Shown here piece after piece: positions 32,255 to 42,734 of a stretch of DNA of 64,000 bases. The notes beneath the pieces were generated by a model, which did no database searches, was not told the DNA's origin, and saw nothing but the letters and a program-made list of their open reading frames with translations. Position numbers and translations under genes: made by a program. Origin of the DNA: Saussurea involucrata (taxonomy: Eukaryota > Streptophyta > Magnoliopsida > Asterales > Asteraceae); contig CM066312.1 in the NCBI GenBank assembly GCA_033807775.1, positions 22,913,696-22,977,695 of the forward strand, in the 5' to 3' direction. Numbering within the stretch: position 1 is the stretch's first letter; every line of letters begins with the position of its first letter.

Positions 32255-32927
32255 GGGGGCGTTTGGTTCGCTGAAATGTTTTTGGATGGAATGGAATCTG
32301 TTAAAGGAATTTGACTTTGAAGGAATTAGAATGGAATGTTGTCAAGTTTGACCAGCTGTTTGGTTGACAGAATTGGAATGGAATCTGTTAAAGGAATTGG
32401 AATCTGTCTGTTTGGTTCACAGAATGTAGCTTTGGAATTGGAATGAAATTTTGGTAAATGACCAAAATACCCTTTTGATAATTTTAATTGTTTTTTTTCA
32501 AAAGCAATTGTTTTTTTTGGTGGTGGCGGTGGTGGTGGTGGTGGCGGCGGCGGCGGTGGCGGGGGCGGCGGTGGTGGCGGTGGCGGCAGCGGCGATGGCG
32601 GTGGTGGTGGTGGCGGTGGTGGTGGTGGCGGTGGTGGCGGCGGCGGCGGTGGTGGTGGTGGCGGCGGTGGTGGCGGTGGCGGTGGCGGTGGCGGTGGTTG
32701 TGGCATGGGGGTAGTTTTGGTATTATGAAAACAAACAATTCCATTCCATTGAATTCCTTGCTTTAAGGTGTGGAAAGTTTTTTTGCTAAATATTGGAATT
32801 CAATGGAATTGTAGACATTCCATATGCCCAAAAGATTGAACCAAACGTTGGAATGGAATCTGGTCAATGGAATGTCACATTCCAATTCCACCAGATTCCA
32901 TCAAATTCCAGCGAACCAAACGCCCCC
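32255..32927. mobile_element. MITE with GGGGGCGTTTGGTTCGCTG ends and expanded GGN tract
   Basis: The inverted ends GGGGGCGTTTGGTTCGCTG / CAGCGAACCAAACGCCCCC are flanked by TAA on both sides (32252-32254, 32928-32930), again a PIF/Harbinger-type 3-bp duplication. Many GGAATGGAAT/ATTCCATTCC blocks make the interior partly self-complementary. A GGT/GGC run (32517-32702) sits in the middle; the poly-Pro and His/Arg-rich frames across it are artefacts. Confidence 0.82.
32517..32702. repeat. (GGT/GGC)n microsatellite
   Basis: About 60 nearly perfect GGN triplets inside the MITE; strongly G-rich on the plus strand. Confidence 0.95.
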
Positions 32928-32930
32928 TAA

Positions 32931-33824
32931 GGGTTGAGTTTAGTAATATTAGAAGCGTATTCGTGTAATATAGTTAAATAAATCTTGATTTTAATATATT
33001 TTTTTATATAATTTTGAGAGAGTACTAATGTTTTTATAAATTTGTTTAATTTAATTTTTTGTTTTTAGATTTAATAATGTTAGAGCTCAAGGATTATTCT
33101 AATTATATTTTAGATTTTTTGTATTTAAAATGAGATGTTTATTTTATATTTGATTTATCAGTTAGTTATGAATTCCAACATGTAAATTTTTAAAATTTAT
33201 ACTTATGCATCTTTACTTGTAATTTTGAATAACCAGTACTTAATCTATAAAAACTTGTTTTTAGAGTTTTTCCAAATGCTTTATAATATAGTATAGATGA
33301 CCAAATACTCTATAAATTTCTAATTCTTTTAATAAAAATTTCATTAAATTTCTATTATTGATTTAAATAGAAATTCCACATAATAACACACTATACATGT
33401 ACATAATTAGTCATTCTTAAAACACACATCATAATACCAATACACATTGGGAAATACAAACAACTATTAATTTTAATTAAATAATAAAAAATCAAATAAA
33501 AAAAATGGTACAATGGTTTCGCTTATAAGTTTTCCAAAGAGCTTTTTTAAGGGTTTTATAGATTTTCCATATAAGAAAAAGTATATGATTCTTCATTAAA
33601 GCTTTTTACCACACTGAGGAAGACATTTTTTTTCAATATTCTTTTGATTTCAATGATGCAACAATTAATTTCGTTATTTTATATTTTATATTTTATCATT
33701 AACTATATTATTAAAATATAAAATATATTTAATAATTTAATAAACTTTTAGACAATTTTTATATAAAATTAAAATGTTTCTAAATTGATAATTTTTAACA
33801 ATATATCTTATAAAATTTTAATTA
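32931..33824. other. AT-rich intergenic DNA
   Basis: No coding region or element ends are seen. It extends to the MULE-D terminus; the candidate left target duplication is TTTTAATTA (33816-33824). Confidence 0.5.
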
Positions 33825-34321
33825 GGGAAATTAATTAAAATACCCAAAGTTTGACCAACTGTTACCAAAATACCCAAAAAAAAAATTCATTTTGCAAAAA
33901 TACCCAAAATACCCGCGATGGATCCCGCGATCGCGGGCTAGGGCTGACGTGGCACGTATTTTGGCCCCAAATGCCCCGCGAAGCCCCTCAACTTTGGCCG
34001 CGGTGCACTTTTGGTCCCTGCCCGCGATCGCAGCCCGCGATGGACCAAAATTTACACTTTTGGTCCCTGAAAATTTACACTTTCAGCCCCTGTACTTAGA
34101 CGAATCTTGCATGCTTTTACTGTTTTTTTCCACAATTATTGTACTTTGAAGACCGATTTGTGGTTGAAATTCATTTACATGTTTGAGATTTCATCCATAA
34201 ATATCAGTAGTATGCAATTCACAATTCACACTTGTTCTTGCTTTCTTTCTTGATTTCTCTCTTGCTTTCTTTCTTTGAATTGCTTTCTATCTTGATTTCT
34301 CTTCTCTCATTTCATCCACAA

Positions 34322-34645
34322 ATGGCATCGTCATCAAACCCTAAGTCTACTCCTGAAAAAATGCCACCTCAAATCGAGGTCGCCATAGCAAAAAAGGAAA
34401 AGGAGATAGATGAACTAACAGAAGAGTGGAAAAAAATGATGGACAGGAAGGCAATCCATTTGAGAAAGATCGAAGAGGAAGACAGGGAGATCAAAAGGAT
34501 GAAAGGGGATATAAAAGCTCGGGAGGCTCGTGTTCGTCGAGAACAAGAAGCAATTCACCATATTCTGCAAGACTTCGCAATTATTCAAGCGAAGGTAAAC
34601 GAGAAGCAAGCTTGGATTGATGAAACTAAATCAAATTTTAAGTAG
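34322..34645 (+). CDS. 107-aa coiled-coil accessory protein of MULE-D
   Basis: Intact. It differs from the MULE-A copy at only a few residues (for example KMPPQ for KIPPQ, AIHLRK for AVHLRK, REIKRM for RKIKRM, SNFK for SIFK). The start at 34322 (MASSSNPKSTPEK) is preferred over an upstream in-frame ATG because the upstream part is TIR leader with Phe/Leu-rich TTTCTT repeats and is not conserved in register. It has the same long charged helix as in A, lies just inside the TIR and is transcribed toward mudrA. Confidence 0.75.
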   Translation: MASSSNPKSTPEKMPPQIEVAIAKKEKEIDELTEEWKKMMDRKAIHLRKIEEEDREIKRMKGDIKAREARVRREQEAIHHILQDFAIIQAKVNEKQAWIDETKSNFK

Positions 34646-34800
34646 GTGGTGGTTATATTTTTTTTTGTTTTGTATTTTTTTACTGTGTTGTTATTTGTAT
34701 TTTTTTTACTGTGTTGTTGTTTTGTATTTTTTGTTGTTGTTGTTAATTTCTCTGAAAAGTAGTTTTTAAGCCGTTGAACCACGGTTAGGTTGGATACATC

Positions 34801-35055
34801 ATGCAAGGTCAAGTCAGAGGTTACCTCATTCGTGGGCCTACTTCTCTTGTAGAATATATGACAACCCTCAACTCATTTGCTAAAGTGTGTGCGGGTTGTG
34901 GTACACAATGGCCATACGTGGTTGCAAAAGCAGAAGCCGTTGAAGAAGGGTCAGAAAGATTGAAGATGAAGAGCTTGTTGGATGGAATACAAACTAGCTG
35001 TGTTATCAATGTTCATTTAGAAGCATATGTATGTGTGTGTATATATATAATATGA
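34801..35055 (+). CDS. Small ORF downstream of the MULE-D coiled-coil gene (84 aa, unknown)
   Basis: Near-identical to the ORF at 12806-13057 (MQGQVRGYLIRGPTSLVEYM; one Pro/Ser change seen at the start). It lies 155 bp downstream of the coiled-coil stop on the same strand. The tail from about residue 62 is common 3' repeat sequence. No domain is recognised. Because A and D are close relatives, conservation between them is weak evidence for coding. Confidence 0.35.
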   Translation: MQGQVRGYLIRGPTSLVEYMTTLNSFAKVCAGCGTQWPYVVAKAEAVEEGSERLKMKSLLDGIQTSCVINVHLEAYVCVCIYII

Positions 35056-35244
35056 AATGGGGTTTTGACAAGTTGGTATCACTGGACTCATTTAAGAATT
35101 GTGAAAATGGGTATTTGACGAATGATGATTCATGTGTGTTTGGAGCTGAAGTGTTTTAAACACACATGAATCATCATTCGCCAAATACCCATTTTCACAA
35201 TTCTTAAATGAGTCCAGTGATACCAACTTGTCAAAACCCCATTT
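35055..35244. repeat. MATH-derived inverted repeat in MULE-D
   Basis: Arms 35055-35141 and 35158-35244 (87 bp, one mismatch seen) surround a 16-bp loop that still contains GGAGCTGAAG, the next bases of the MATH fragment. It is the same structure as 12612-12801 in MULE-A, in the opposite element orientation. Confidence 0.88.
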
Positions 35245-35915
35245 ATAAACAATTCTACCTTCTCCTATTGCCATTCACGATATCTATAAACACATTCAAA
35301 TAATAATAATTTAAAACGATTTAATGAATTAGTTAATATATGATTATTATGTTAATGCGATAGGAGTGTAAAACAAAATTGAAAAAAAAATATGAGATGT
35401 ACCATAAATTAAATAATTAACTATAATGGTGTAATTTGTTAAAATTAAAACGTATCTAATATGAATATATAAACAGACATGTGTACTCAGAGTTAACATT
35501 CACTGCCATGGATGCAAGAACAAGGTCAAGAAAATACTAAGAAAAATTGAAGGTCTCCTATTTTCTTTATGTGTGTAAATATATAATACGAATATATATA
35601 TATATATATCATTTACAAACTAGCTGTGTTATCAATGTTCATTTAGAAGCATATGTATGTGTGTATATATATCATTTACAAATCAGTGTTTAGATCAACA
35701 GTATCATATGGGTTTGTTCCATATGGTTCAAGCTGTGACGGACCCGGGGTGTGACTGACAGAATGTCTCCTTGGCACGGTTGAAGGGGCGGGATTTGGAC
35801 ACTCTCCACGAGTGTGTCCTACGCATTGGCACCGAGTACATCTTCGTTGTATCGAACTTTCACCACATGATGGACGTCGGTCGTTCTTTCTCGGTCTCCC
35901 GGCCCTGTTCTTATC

Positions 35916-37028
35916 TGTTAGTCCCAGATGGCTTAACAAGTATTGTAGAAGGGGGGGTTGAATACAATACACAAAAATTTCACAATTTTAATTCTTATAT
36001 TTGAAAAACTTTCAAAAGAATTACACACAGAAAACTTAAGATTGTTGCGGAAAAGAACAGATAAACTATTCTAACAATCTTACACAAAGTATACAACAAA
36101 ACAACTAAGAACACTAAGAGCAAAGCTATTGAGTTTTAAGGCTTAAAAGAAGGTTTCTTGCACTGAGAGAATTTCTTTTTAAAGCGTGAGAATTGCATGA
36201 AGAGCACTTCTCCTTTTATAGTGCCAAGGAGTGCCCAAGCATTAAATGCTTGGGACACTTGTCATCTTCACATATGCTGATAATGTTGACTTCAGGAGAA
36301 CTGTGAAGTCCTTGTCACTTTTCACTAGGTGCAGACAGAGTAGCTTGAGCAGATAATAGGGACCTTAGCTGAAGGTGGATAAAAAGACAAACTGTCACTT
36401 TTCTCTGCTGGAGGATATTGTCCCATAATAAATGATCTTCTGTCTTGAGCCTTTAGCACCGAAGTGGTTTCCACAGAGATTTGACAAGTCTTCGGTGGAA
36501 AGAAGACTAGTCCACCGAAGTTGCAAGTAGGATTCGGTGGTAACTAGTCCACCGAAATTACGAGCATGTTTCGGTGGTGAGAGGACCACCGAAATTACAA
36601 GTATACTTCGGTGGTGAGAGGACCACCGAAGTTACATGTATATTTCGGTGGTGAGAGGACCACCGAAGTTACATGTATATTTCGGTGGTGAGAGGGCCAC
36701 CGAAGTTACATGTATATTTCGGTGGTGAGAGGAGCACCGAAAGGGTCATCGGTGGGAGAAGGCCACCGAAGATGTCCTATAACTTCGGTGGAGAGAAGGC
36801 CACCGAAATGTCAAGGGATTTCGGTGGTGATGACTTGTTTGAAAGTTGCCGAGAGTCTTCTATTTTCCACAAGTAGAGAGTCTTCAAGCTTGGTTTCGGT
36901 TGATCTTCGACTTCACCGAACATTTGCTATCTTGTACAAGTCATTCAAAGAACTGAACTAAAATATTCTAAGTAGGAGTTTTAGGGAAAACATTGGTGAG
37001 TCAATTTCAAATCCTTGGTGACCCAACA
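35916..37028 (-). repeat. Copia-3 3' LTR (1113 bp)
   Basis: From TGTTAG to CAACA. Compared by eye with 56217-57329 it differs at two positions (A/C at 36475/56776 and T/C at 36528/56829) with no length change. A TATAAAA box on minus is at 36211-36220. Confidence 0.95.
36460..36845. repeat. Tandem palindromic TTCGGTGG...CCACCGAA modules in the Copia-3 LTR
   Basis: Eight or so units alternate TTCGGTGG and CCACCGAA about 10-17 bp apart, several in a ~36-bp tandem (TTCGGTGGTGAGAGG, ACCACCGAAGTTACATGTATA). Each unit can form a stem. The same block is in the other LTR (about 56760-57146). Confidence 0.92.
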
Positions 37029-37038
37029 ATCTCCCCCT
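37029..37038 (-). other. Copia-3 polypurine tract
   Basis: Minus strand AGGGGGAGAT lies directly before the 3' LTR, the start site for plus-strand DNA synthesis. Confidence 0.85.
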
Positions 37039-38417
37039 ATTTGAATTTGAGCTCCTTATCTTAGAATATTCAAGAGTAAATAAAAGCAAGTGCGTTTTTG
37101 ACCCTTTTTACTCTTTTGGGTTCTTTTCACATAGACCATTCTTTTTGATCTTTTTGACCTTTTTCTTTTGTATGTGTATGTATACTATGTACAGTATTTA
37201 CAGGGAACACAAAAAAATGAAGTATGTACGGAAATAAAATTCAAATAGAGATACTTGTATTAAGATAAGTTCTCGTACAATTTTTACAACAAGAGAAATT
37301 AACTTTTACAAGTACTAAATGGAGAGAACTTACTTCTTTGAGGTTTTGCGGCGCTTGATTTCATCCAGTAAGTTTCTATAGAACGGTTGAGCTTCGGGGA
37401 TGTTCGGAAAGAGGTTGTGAATGCCTTCCAGAAATATGGTATCGGCTATGGACATCTGGGCAAATCTGAAGAATGCCCGACGACCGAGACCGTCGTTGAA
37501 GAATAATCCTGGTATTGGTGAGAGGCTCAAGGTTGTGGTAGGATAGGGAACAGAGGTGGGAATGGTAAGGTTAAGATTGCTTACATTTGGGATTTTACCT
37601 TCTCTTGCCATTTCCTTGAAGACTGAGTCAGGAGGATTTTTGACTTTGGGGAGGATGATCTTCTCTTTCAGAGACAGCAGTTTGGCTCTTTCTTCGGTGG
37701 AGAGAATGATGTTATGTTTTCTTTTGATCTCCTTCATCTTATTCATTAGACCATCAATGTATTTGACAAAGATGTCTTTCCTTGGATTTGGACTCCTGAC
37801 GAGGTGTTGAGTGATTTCATACCATTCCGAGAGACCGAAGAGTTGGAGATGGCTTTCTTTCACACTCTTCATAGAACCATCTTCCCAGTTAATAATCAAT
37901 CTGATGTCTTGAGGATTTGCCTTGGAGGTGGCAATCTTTACTGAAGAAATTTGTGACCTATAGCTCCGGTGGTGCATGGTCTTTTTGTACCAATTAATTT
38001 CTTCATTCTTTTGTTGTTCCAAGGCACTGAGCACCGATTTCTGTGTTTGGATGGCATCGGTGGACTTGACTTTTGAAGCTTCTTCTGTGGCAGCTTTGAG
38101 AGAAAGATCTCTGGATTTGTCTAAGTCGATTTGAGCTATTCTTGCTTCCTCAATTTCTTGAGCAGAGAGGCCAAGTTCGGTGGTGATTGGTTTAGAAGCA
38201 GGCTTGAGTTTGAGAGTTTCAGCGTCCTTCGGTCGAGCCCCATATTTTGTCAGATCCTTTTTCTTCTTTGCTTCTCTGGCCAATTCTTCGGCCGAAAGAA
38301 TTCTTTTCCCTTTGTCTTCGGAAGCATTGCTGGACTGCTCCCCCTCAACTGATGCATTAAGGTCAAGAGCTTCGGTGGAGCCAGTATTGGTCGGTGAGAG
38401 TGAGACATGTTTCGGTG

Positions 38418-39855
38418 GAGAAGAGGGTTTCGGTGGAGAGGATGGTTTCGGTGGTGAGGATGGTTTCGGTGGTGAGGATGGTTTCGGTGGAGAGGGTTTC
38501 GGTGATGAGGATGGTTTCGGTGGTGAGGATGGTTTCGGTGGAGAGGGTTTCGGTGGAGGCTGGTTACTGGAAAGTTTCTTTATGGATGGAAGTTTCGGTG
38601 GAGCCGTGGTTTTCTCCCCCTCAGGAACAGCCGGCAACTTGAAACCTAACTCATAGAAGGCCTTATCAAACTTTGAGTGTAGGAAGGCCAGACTCGTTTC
38701 GGTGGTATGGGGAACCAAGGCAAAATCACCGAGATCCATTTCCCACTGGGAACGTTCAGGACTGGGTGAGTCGGTGGAAGGTTTGGAGAGGGACTCCACT
38801 GTGGTAGAAAGGGCAGATAATTTTTCCTGAATTGGCCGTAGGGCTTCGGTGATGGCATCAAGAAGAAGATGCGGTAGCTGAGACTCGAGGGTAGAGATGC
38901 GGGAATTGGCTTGGGAGATTAAGGTGATGGTAGATTTAAGAAAGGTAGAGGTGCGATCAATGTGCGGGGAAGTGTGGCCACCGATTTCGGGAAACTGGAA
39001 GAGTAGTCGGTGGGGGTCAGGCTCGGGAATGGGAATATGGAGGTAAGGCACCAAGTCGTCGGTTTGTAGCATTCGGGGGGGAGCAGATGATCGGGGGGGA
39101 GTAGGGGATCGGGGGGGTGATTGTTGCGAGGACGAGGGAGACTCGGTGTGATGTTCTTCGGTGGACGGGATGGTTTGGGGAGAACCAGTGTCCGCTAAAA
39201 GAAAATCAAAAAAATCAAAGGGTGCAATTGGGGGGGAACCCTTAGAGGGTTGTGCAATGTCTTCGATCGAAAACTGATCGGGTGTAAAGCTGTGTAGTGT
39301 GAAGTCAGAACCCTCGAGCGGAGAGATCTCGAGGTCATCCCCACCACCCAAGGAGTCGAGTGGGGAGGTATGTGGGGGGTTCTCCTGAAATGTAACTGAG
39401 GCCTTTCGAGAGGCAACAGAGGAGACGGTGGGGTGTGTAGCGGGTACCCTTGGCCCGGAGGGATGAAGTTCAACAACCGGCGATTTTGGAGAATCGACGG
39501 TTGGATGAGTCGGTTGGGCCGATGGTTTCCGAGACCTCTTTGGAAGAGATCCCGAAGGGGAGGGTGAGTGCCTCCGCTTGTGAGAAGGGGTGTGAACCGG
39601 GGAAGTCTCCGAGGGATCTCTCGGTGACGTGGTTCGAGAAGCGGGAGCGGAGGTGCCGGTGGCCTTTTGTCGTTTCTTTTGAGTGCCACCCGACGTCACT
39701 CGGGACCGGGGAGAAGGGACCACAACATTTGGAGTGACCTCGGGAATTTCCAGGTGGCGAAACCCGGGAATTTCCGCGTCACCCCAACGAAGTTCGGGAG
39801 ATAGAGCGAAGGAAATCATACCTGGGCGTAATGGGCGATCGGTGGCGAGCGGCTT
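38418..39855. repeat. Copy 1 of the 1457-bp tandem duplication in Copia-3 ORF3
   Basis: Identical by eye to 48486-49923 (constant offset 10068). It is followed, after Gypsy-1, by its last 24 bp at 48462-48485 and then by copy 2. The breakpoints share TTTTGGTG / TTTCGGTG microhomology within the TTCGGTGG words. Confidence 0.92.
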
Positions 39856-41904
39856 TGTAACGTCCCAAAAATTACAAGGAATTTAAAAATTTAAAACTTG
39901 CATTTAATTATAAAACAATCACAATTTAATAATTCGTAACTCAAATGAAGTTAACGTCGTTAACTCGAACAGTCAATAAAGTTTATGCAGCGGAAATTTC
40001 ATAAAATAAAATCCAAAGGTTTGAAAGTGTAAATTCCAACAATTCTCGGCGCCCGCGCTTTGTGTGTGTACCGTCAAACTCGACTGCCGCTCGCACCTGA
40101 AATCACAACATATTGGGGAAGGGTAAGCTAAACGCTTAGTGAATCCTATCACACACGCAGGTAGCAACCCCACGTATATCGCCCCTACTCGCCAGTAGGC
40201 AACATCACCATCACCACGGATATAAATCCACATAACAATTAGCGTATAAATACGAACCTCGGTCCCACCGAGCACACCAAAAATATATCGATACAAGCTC
40301 AGTCCCACCGAGCCCTCGGTCCCACCGAGTAAAGACATTGATACAAGCTCAGTCCCACCGAGCCCTCGGTCCCACCGAGCCCTCGGTCCCACCGAGGTGT
40401 ACACAAGCATACATAATTCACATACACATTCAACAGATCACAACTAGATATCACATCCCAACTAATTCACGTAAACACGTAATAACACATAATAACACGT
40501 AACGCAAAATAACGATATGCATGAAATTCCTAACTACGCGGTGAGAGAACTCACCTCGAATGCGCGCCTAGATCACAAACAATAGTCCAAGCTCCACAAT
40601 CCAAAATCACTTCCCAACACCTAAACGAACGTTAAAATGTATTAACGCGAGACCCGGACCCTAAAACACGACGCACGCTTAAAGTGTCACTGAAATGACT
40701 TTTCTGTCTAGCCAAACAGGTCTGTTCGGGACCTGTTCCGACCTCCCCAAACACAGAAAATCCTCAATTACATTACATCACCAGAAAGTGCTCTGAGTTA
40801 GGGTTCCAAGGACATATTATACTCCTCCTAACGATGTTTCTACAGTTTAATACGGATTTTACAAAAACGGTTCGTAGAACAGCGAAAACAGAACCTTTCA
40901 GTACAAAATGACGATTTAAACTAAGCTACGTTCCGAAGTGGTTTTTGCACAAAACATAGAAAAGTTACTAGACTCGTAAACAAAACTTTTGGCATCAGTT
41001 TCATCCCAATCCGACATTCCTAGCAGAAGTTATGCTCGATACAAAAACAGGGACAGAAACTGCAGTTCACATAAAATCATAACACTGTCCTCCGACATGC
41101 GATTAACGGTTTAGGGTCAGTCCACGGCGGTTTTGGGGTTCCGCCCGGTGGTTTTAGGGTTTAGGCCGTGGGCCCCACCCTCTGCCACCTCCGGCAGTGG
41201 GGCACGGCGGCGGCGGCGGTGTTTTCCGATGGTGATCACACACACACGCACGCAACCCACACTACCCTCTCGCACCACCGTCCTCCTCTCTCTCGATCGC
41301 CCTAACATGCACCTACTCGCACACACAACCGTACCAGCACCGCCATGGCCAGCCACCACAGCGGCGGCGGCCCCCCCCACCGCCGGCAGCCATGGCTGCG
41401 GCGGTGGTAGTGGCGGTTTACGGCGTTTCCGACGGTGACACCTCAACTTTACACAAGACGGAAAGCTTACCTCAACGCAACATTTTTTCCCGGCGATCGC
41501 CTTCTTCCTCCTCTCTCCTCGTCGCCGGCAGCAACCCCTTTCTCTCTCTCGGTTTTTCTCTTCCTCCCTCTCTCTTCCGATTCCTCTCTTTCTCTCTTTT
41601 CCTTTCTCGGCCGAATACAACAAGAAGGGGGAGGGGGATGACTAAAAGTCTTTTGGGGGGGTTACTAGAATGAAACCGAAGGGGAAGAGGAAGGGAGGGT
41701 CTCTTGGCTGATCCCTTGCCAAACTTTGGTGAAATGCCCCAATTAGCCCCTCAACTTTCCTTTCCTTGCAAAAAACCCAAAAAGGTTGACTCATTTAACT
41801 TTTTGGTCCGATTCGACTAACCCCGCTAATGGAAACCACATTAAATCCAACTTAAAAGAAAAGAATTAATAAAAGAAATTACATACCGGGGTACGGGCTT
41901 TACA
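39856..41904 (-). repeat. Gypsy-1 3' LTR (2049 bp)
   Basis: TGTAACGTCCC...GGGCTTTACA. Between 40255 and 40400 it contains six copies of CTCGGTCCCACCGAG or CTCAGTCCCACCGAG. Several reading frames inside (for example 41117-41623) occur identically in both LTRs and show no protein family; I do not regard them as genes. Confidence 0.95.
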
Positions 41905-42734
41905 ACTCTCCCCCACTTGGATTAGACTTCGTCCTCGAAGTCTAGACCGGCGAATAACTCGGAATAGTTCTCGAATACTTTTCTTACTAACAAAACTCCT
42001 TCAAGGACACCGAAATTATGATCGGAAGAACATTCCAACAACTGGATTCATTCCTAGTCAAACGTCTTCGGTTGACTCCCATCCTTAGATGTTCCGCACA
42101 TCCCGATTCAACTTTCAAGCTCTAACCATTCTACAGGTGCTCACCAATATACCCTACCGGATACTCGAATCCGATCATTCCTACCATTACTGCCGATTAA
42201 CTTCCACGAGTTCTAATAGACTCCCAAAACTTATTTCACACGGGTCATCAAACCAGTAAACTTATAATCATCCAAGAAGGTCATTCCACCACAACCATTC
42301 ACCACAAGAAAACATCTCAGGATTACTACTACCATCAACATAATTTCCTTAAAATCGGCTACAATTCCCCAATTACACTAAGGCATTTGGCCTCAAGCCC
42401 AAAAGTCAACACCTAAGTGTACTATTTACCTCAAAAATTCTACGCATTTATCCTCTTTATTACAAAGGGCATCATTCCCTAACCGATACTATTCGGCCTA
42501 CAGTACCCACACGCGTGGAATACCCAACCTTCCACCATCGACGTATCTTCCACACTCGCTCTACGAAGCCTAGTTACACCCCAACGCCTACCTCTCAGGT
42601 ACGTCTCAAGTCCCGGCACATCGGAGCTACCTCTCAGGTAAATGCCCAAGACTGTATCCTCTTAGTGCCTACTGGAAAGTCAAGGTCATAACACATGAAT
42701 ACCGGAGTCCCACCCCGAGATACCCAACCGACCA

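Noticed and set aside
32326..32766. Poly-Pro, His/Arg-rich and Trp/Arg-rich frames
   Set aside because: All are translations of the GGN microsatellite in a MITE.
36460..36845. CRISPR-like palindromic array in the Copia-3 LTR
   Set aside because: Repeats are inside both LTRs with the same spacers; this is LTR structure.
39973..40410. 145-aa frame in the Gypsy-1 LTR, repeated at 46530-46967
   Set aside because: Lies across the CTCGGTCCCACCGAG cluster; repeat-driven and inside the LTR.
41117..41623. 168-aa frame in the Gypsy-1 LTR, repeated at 47674-48180
   Set aside because: Present in both LTRs as part of the repeat; low complexity from TCTCTC and GGCGGC runs, no family features.
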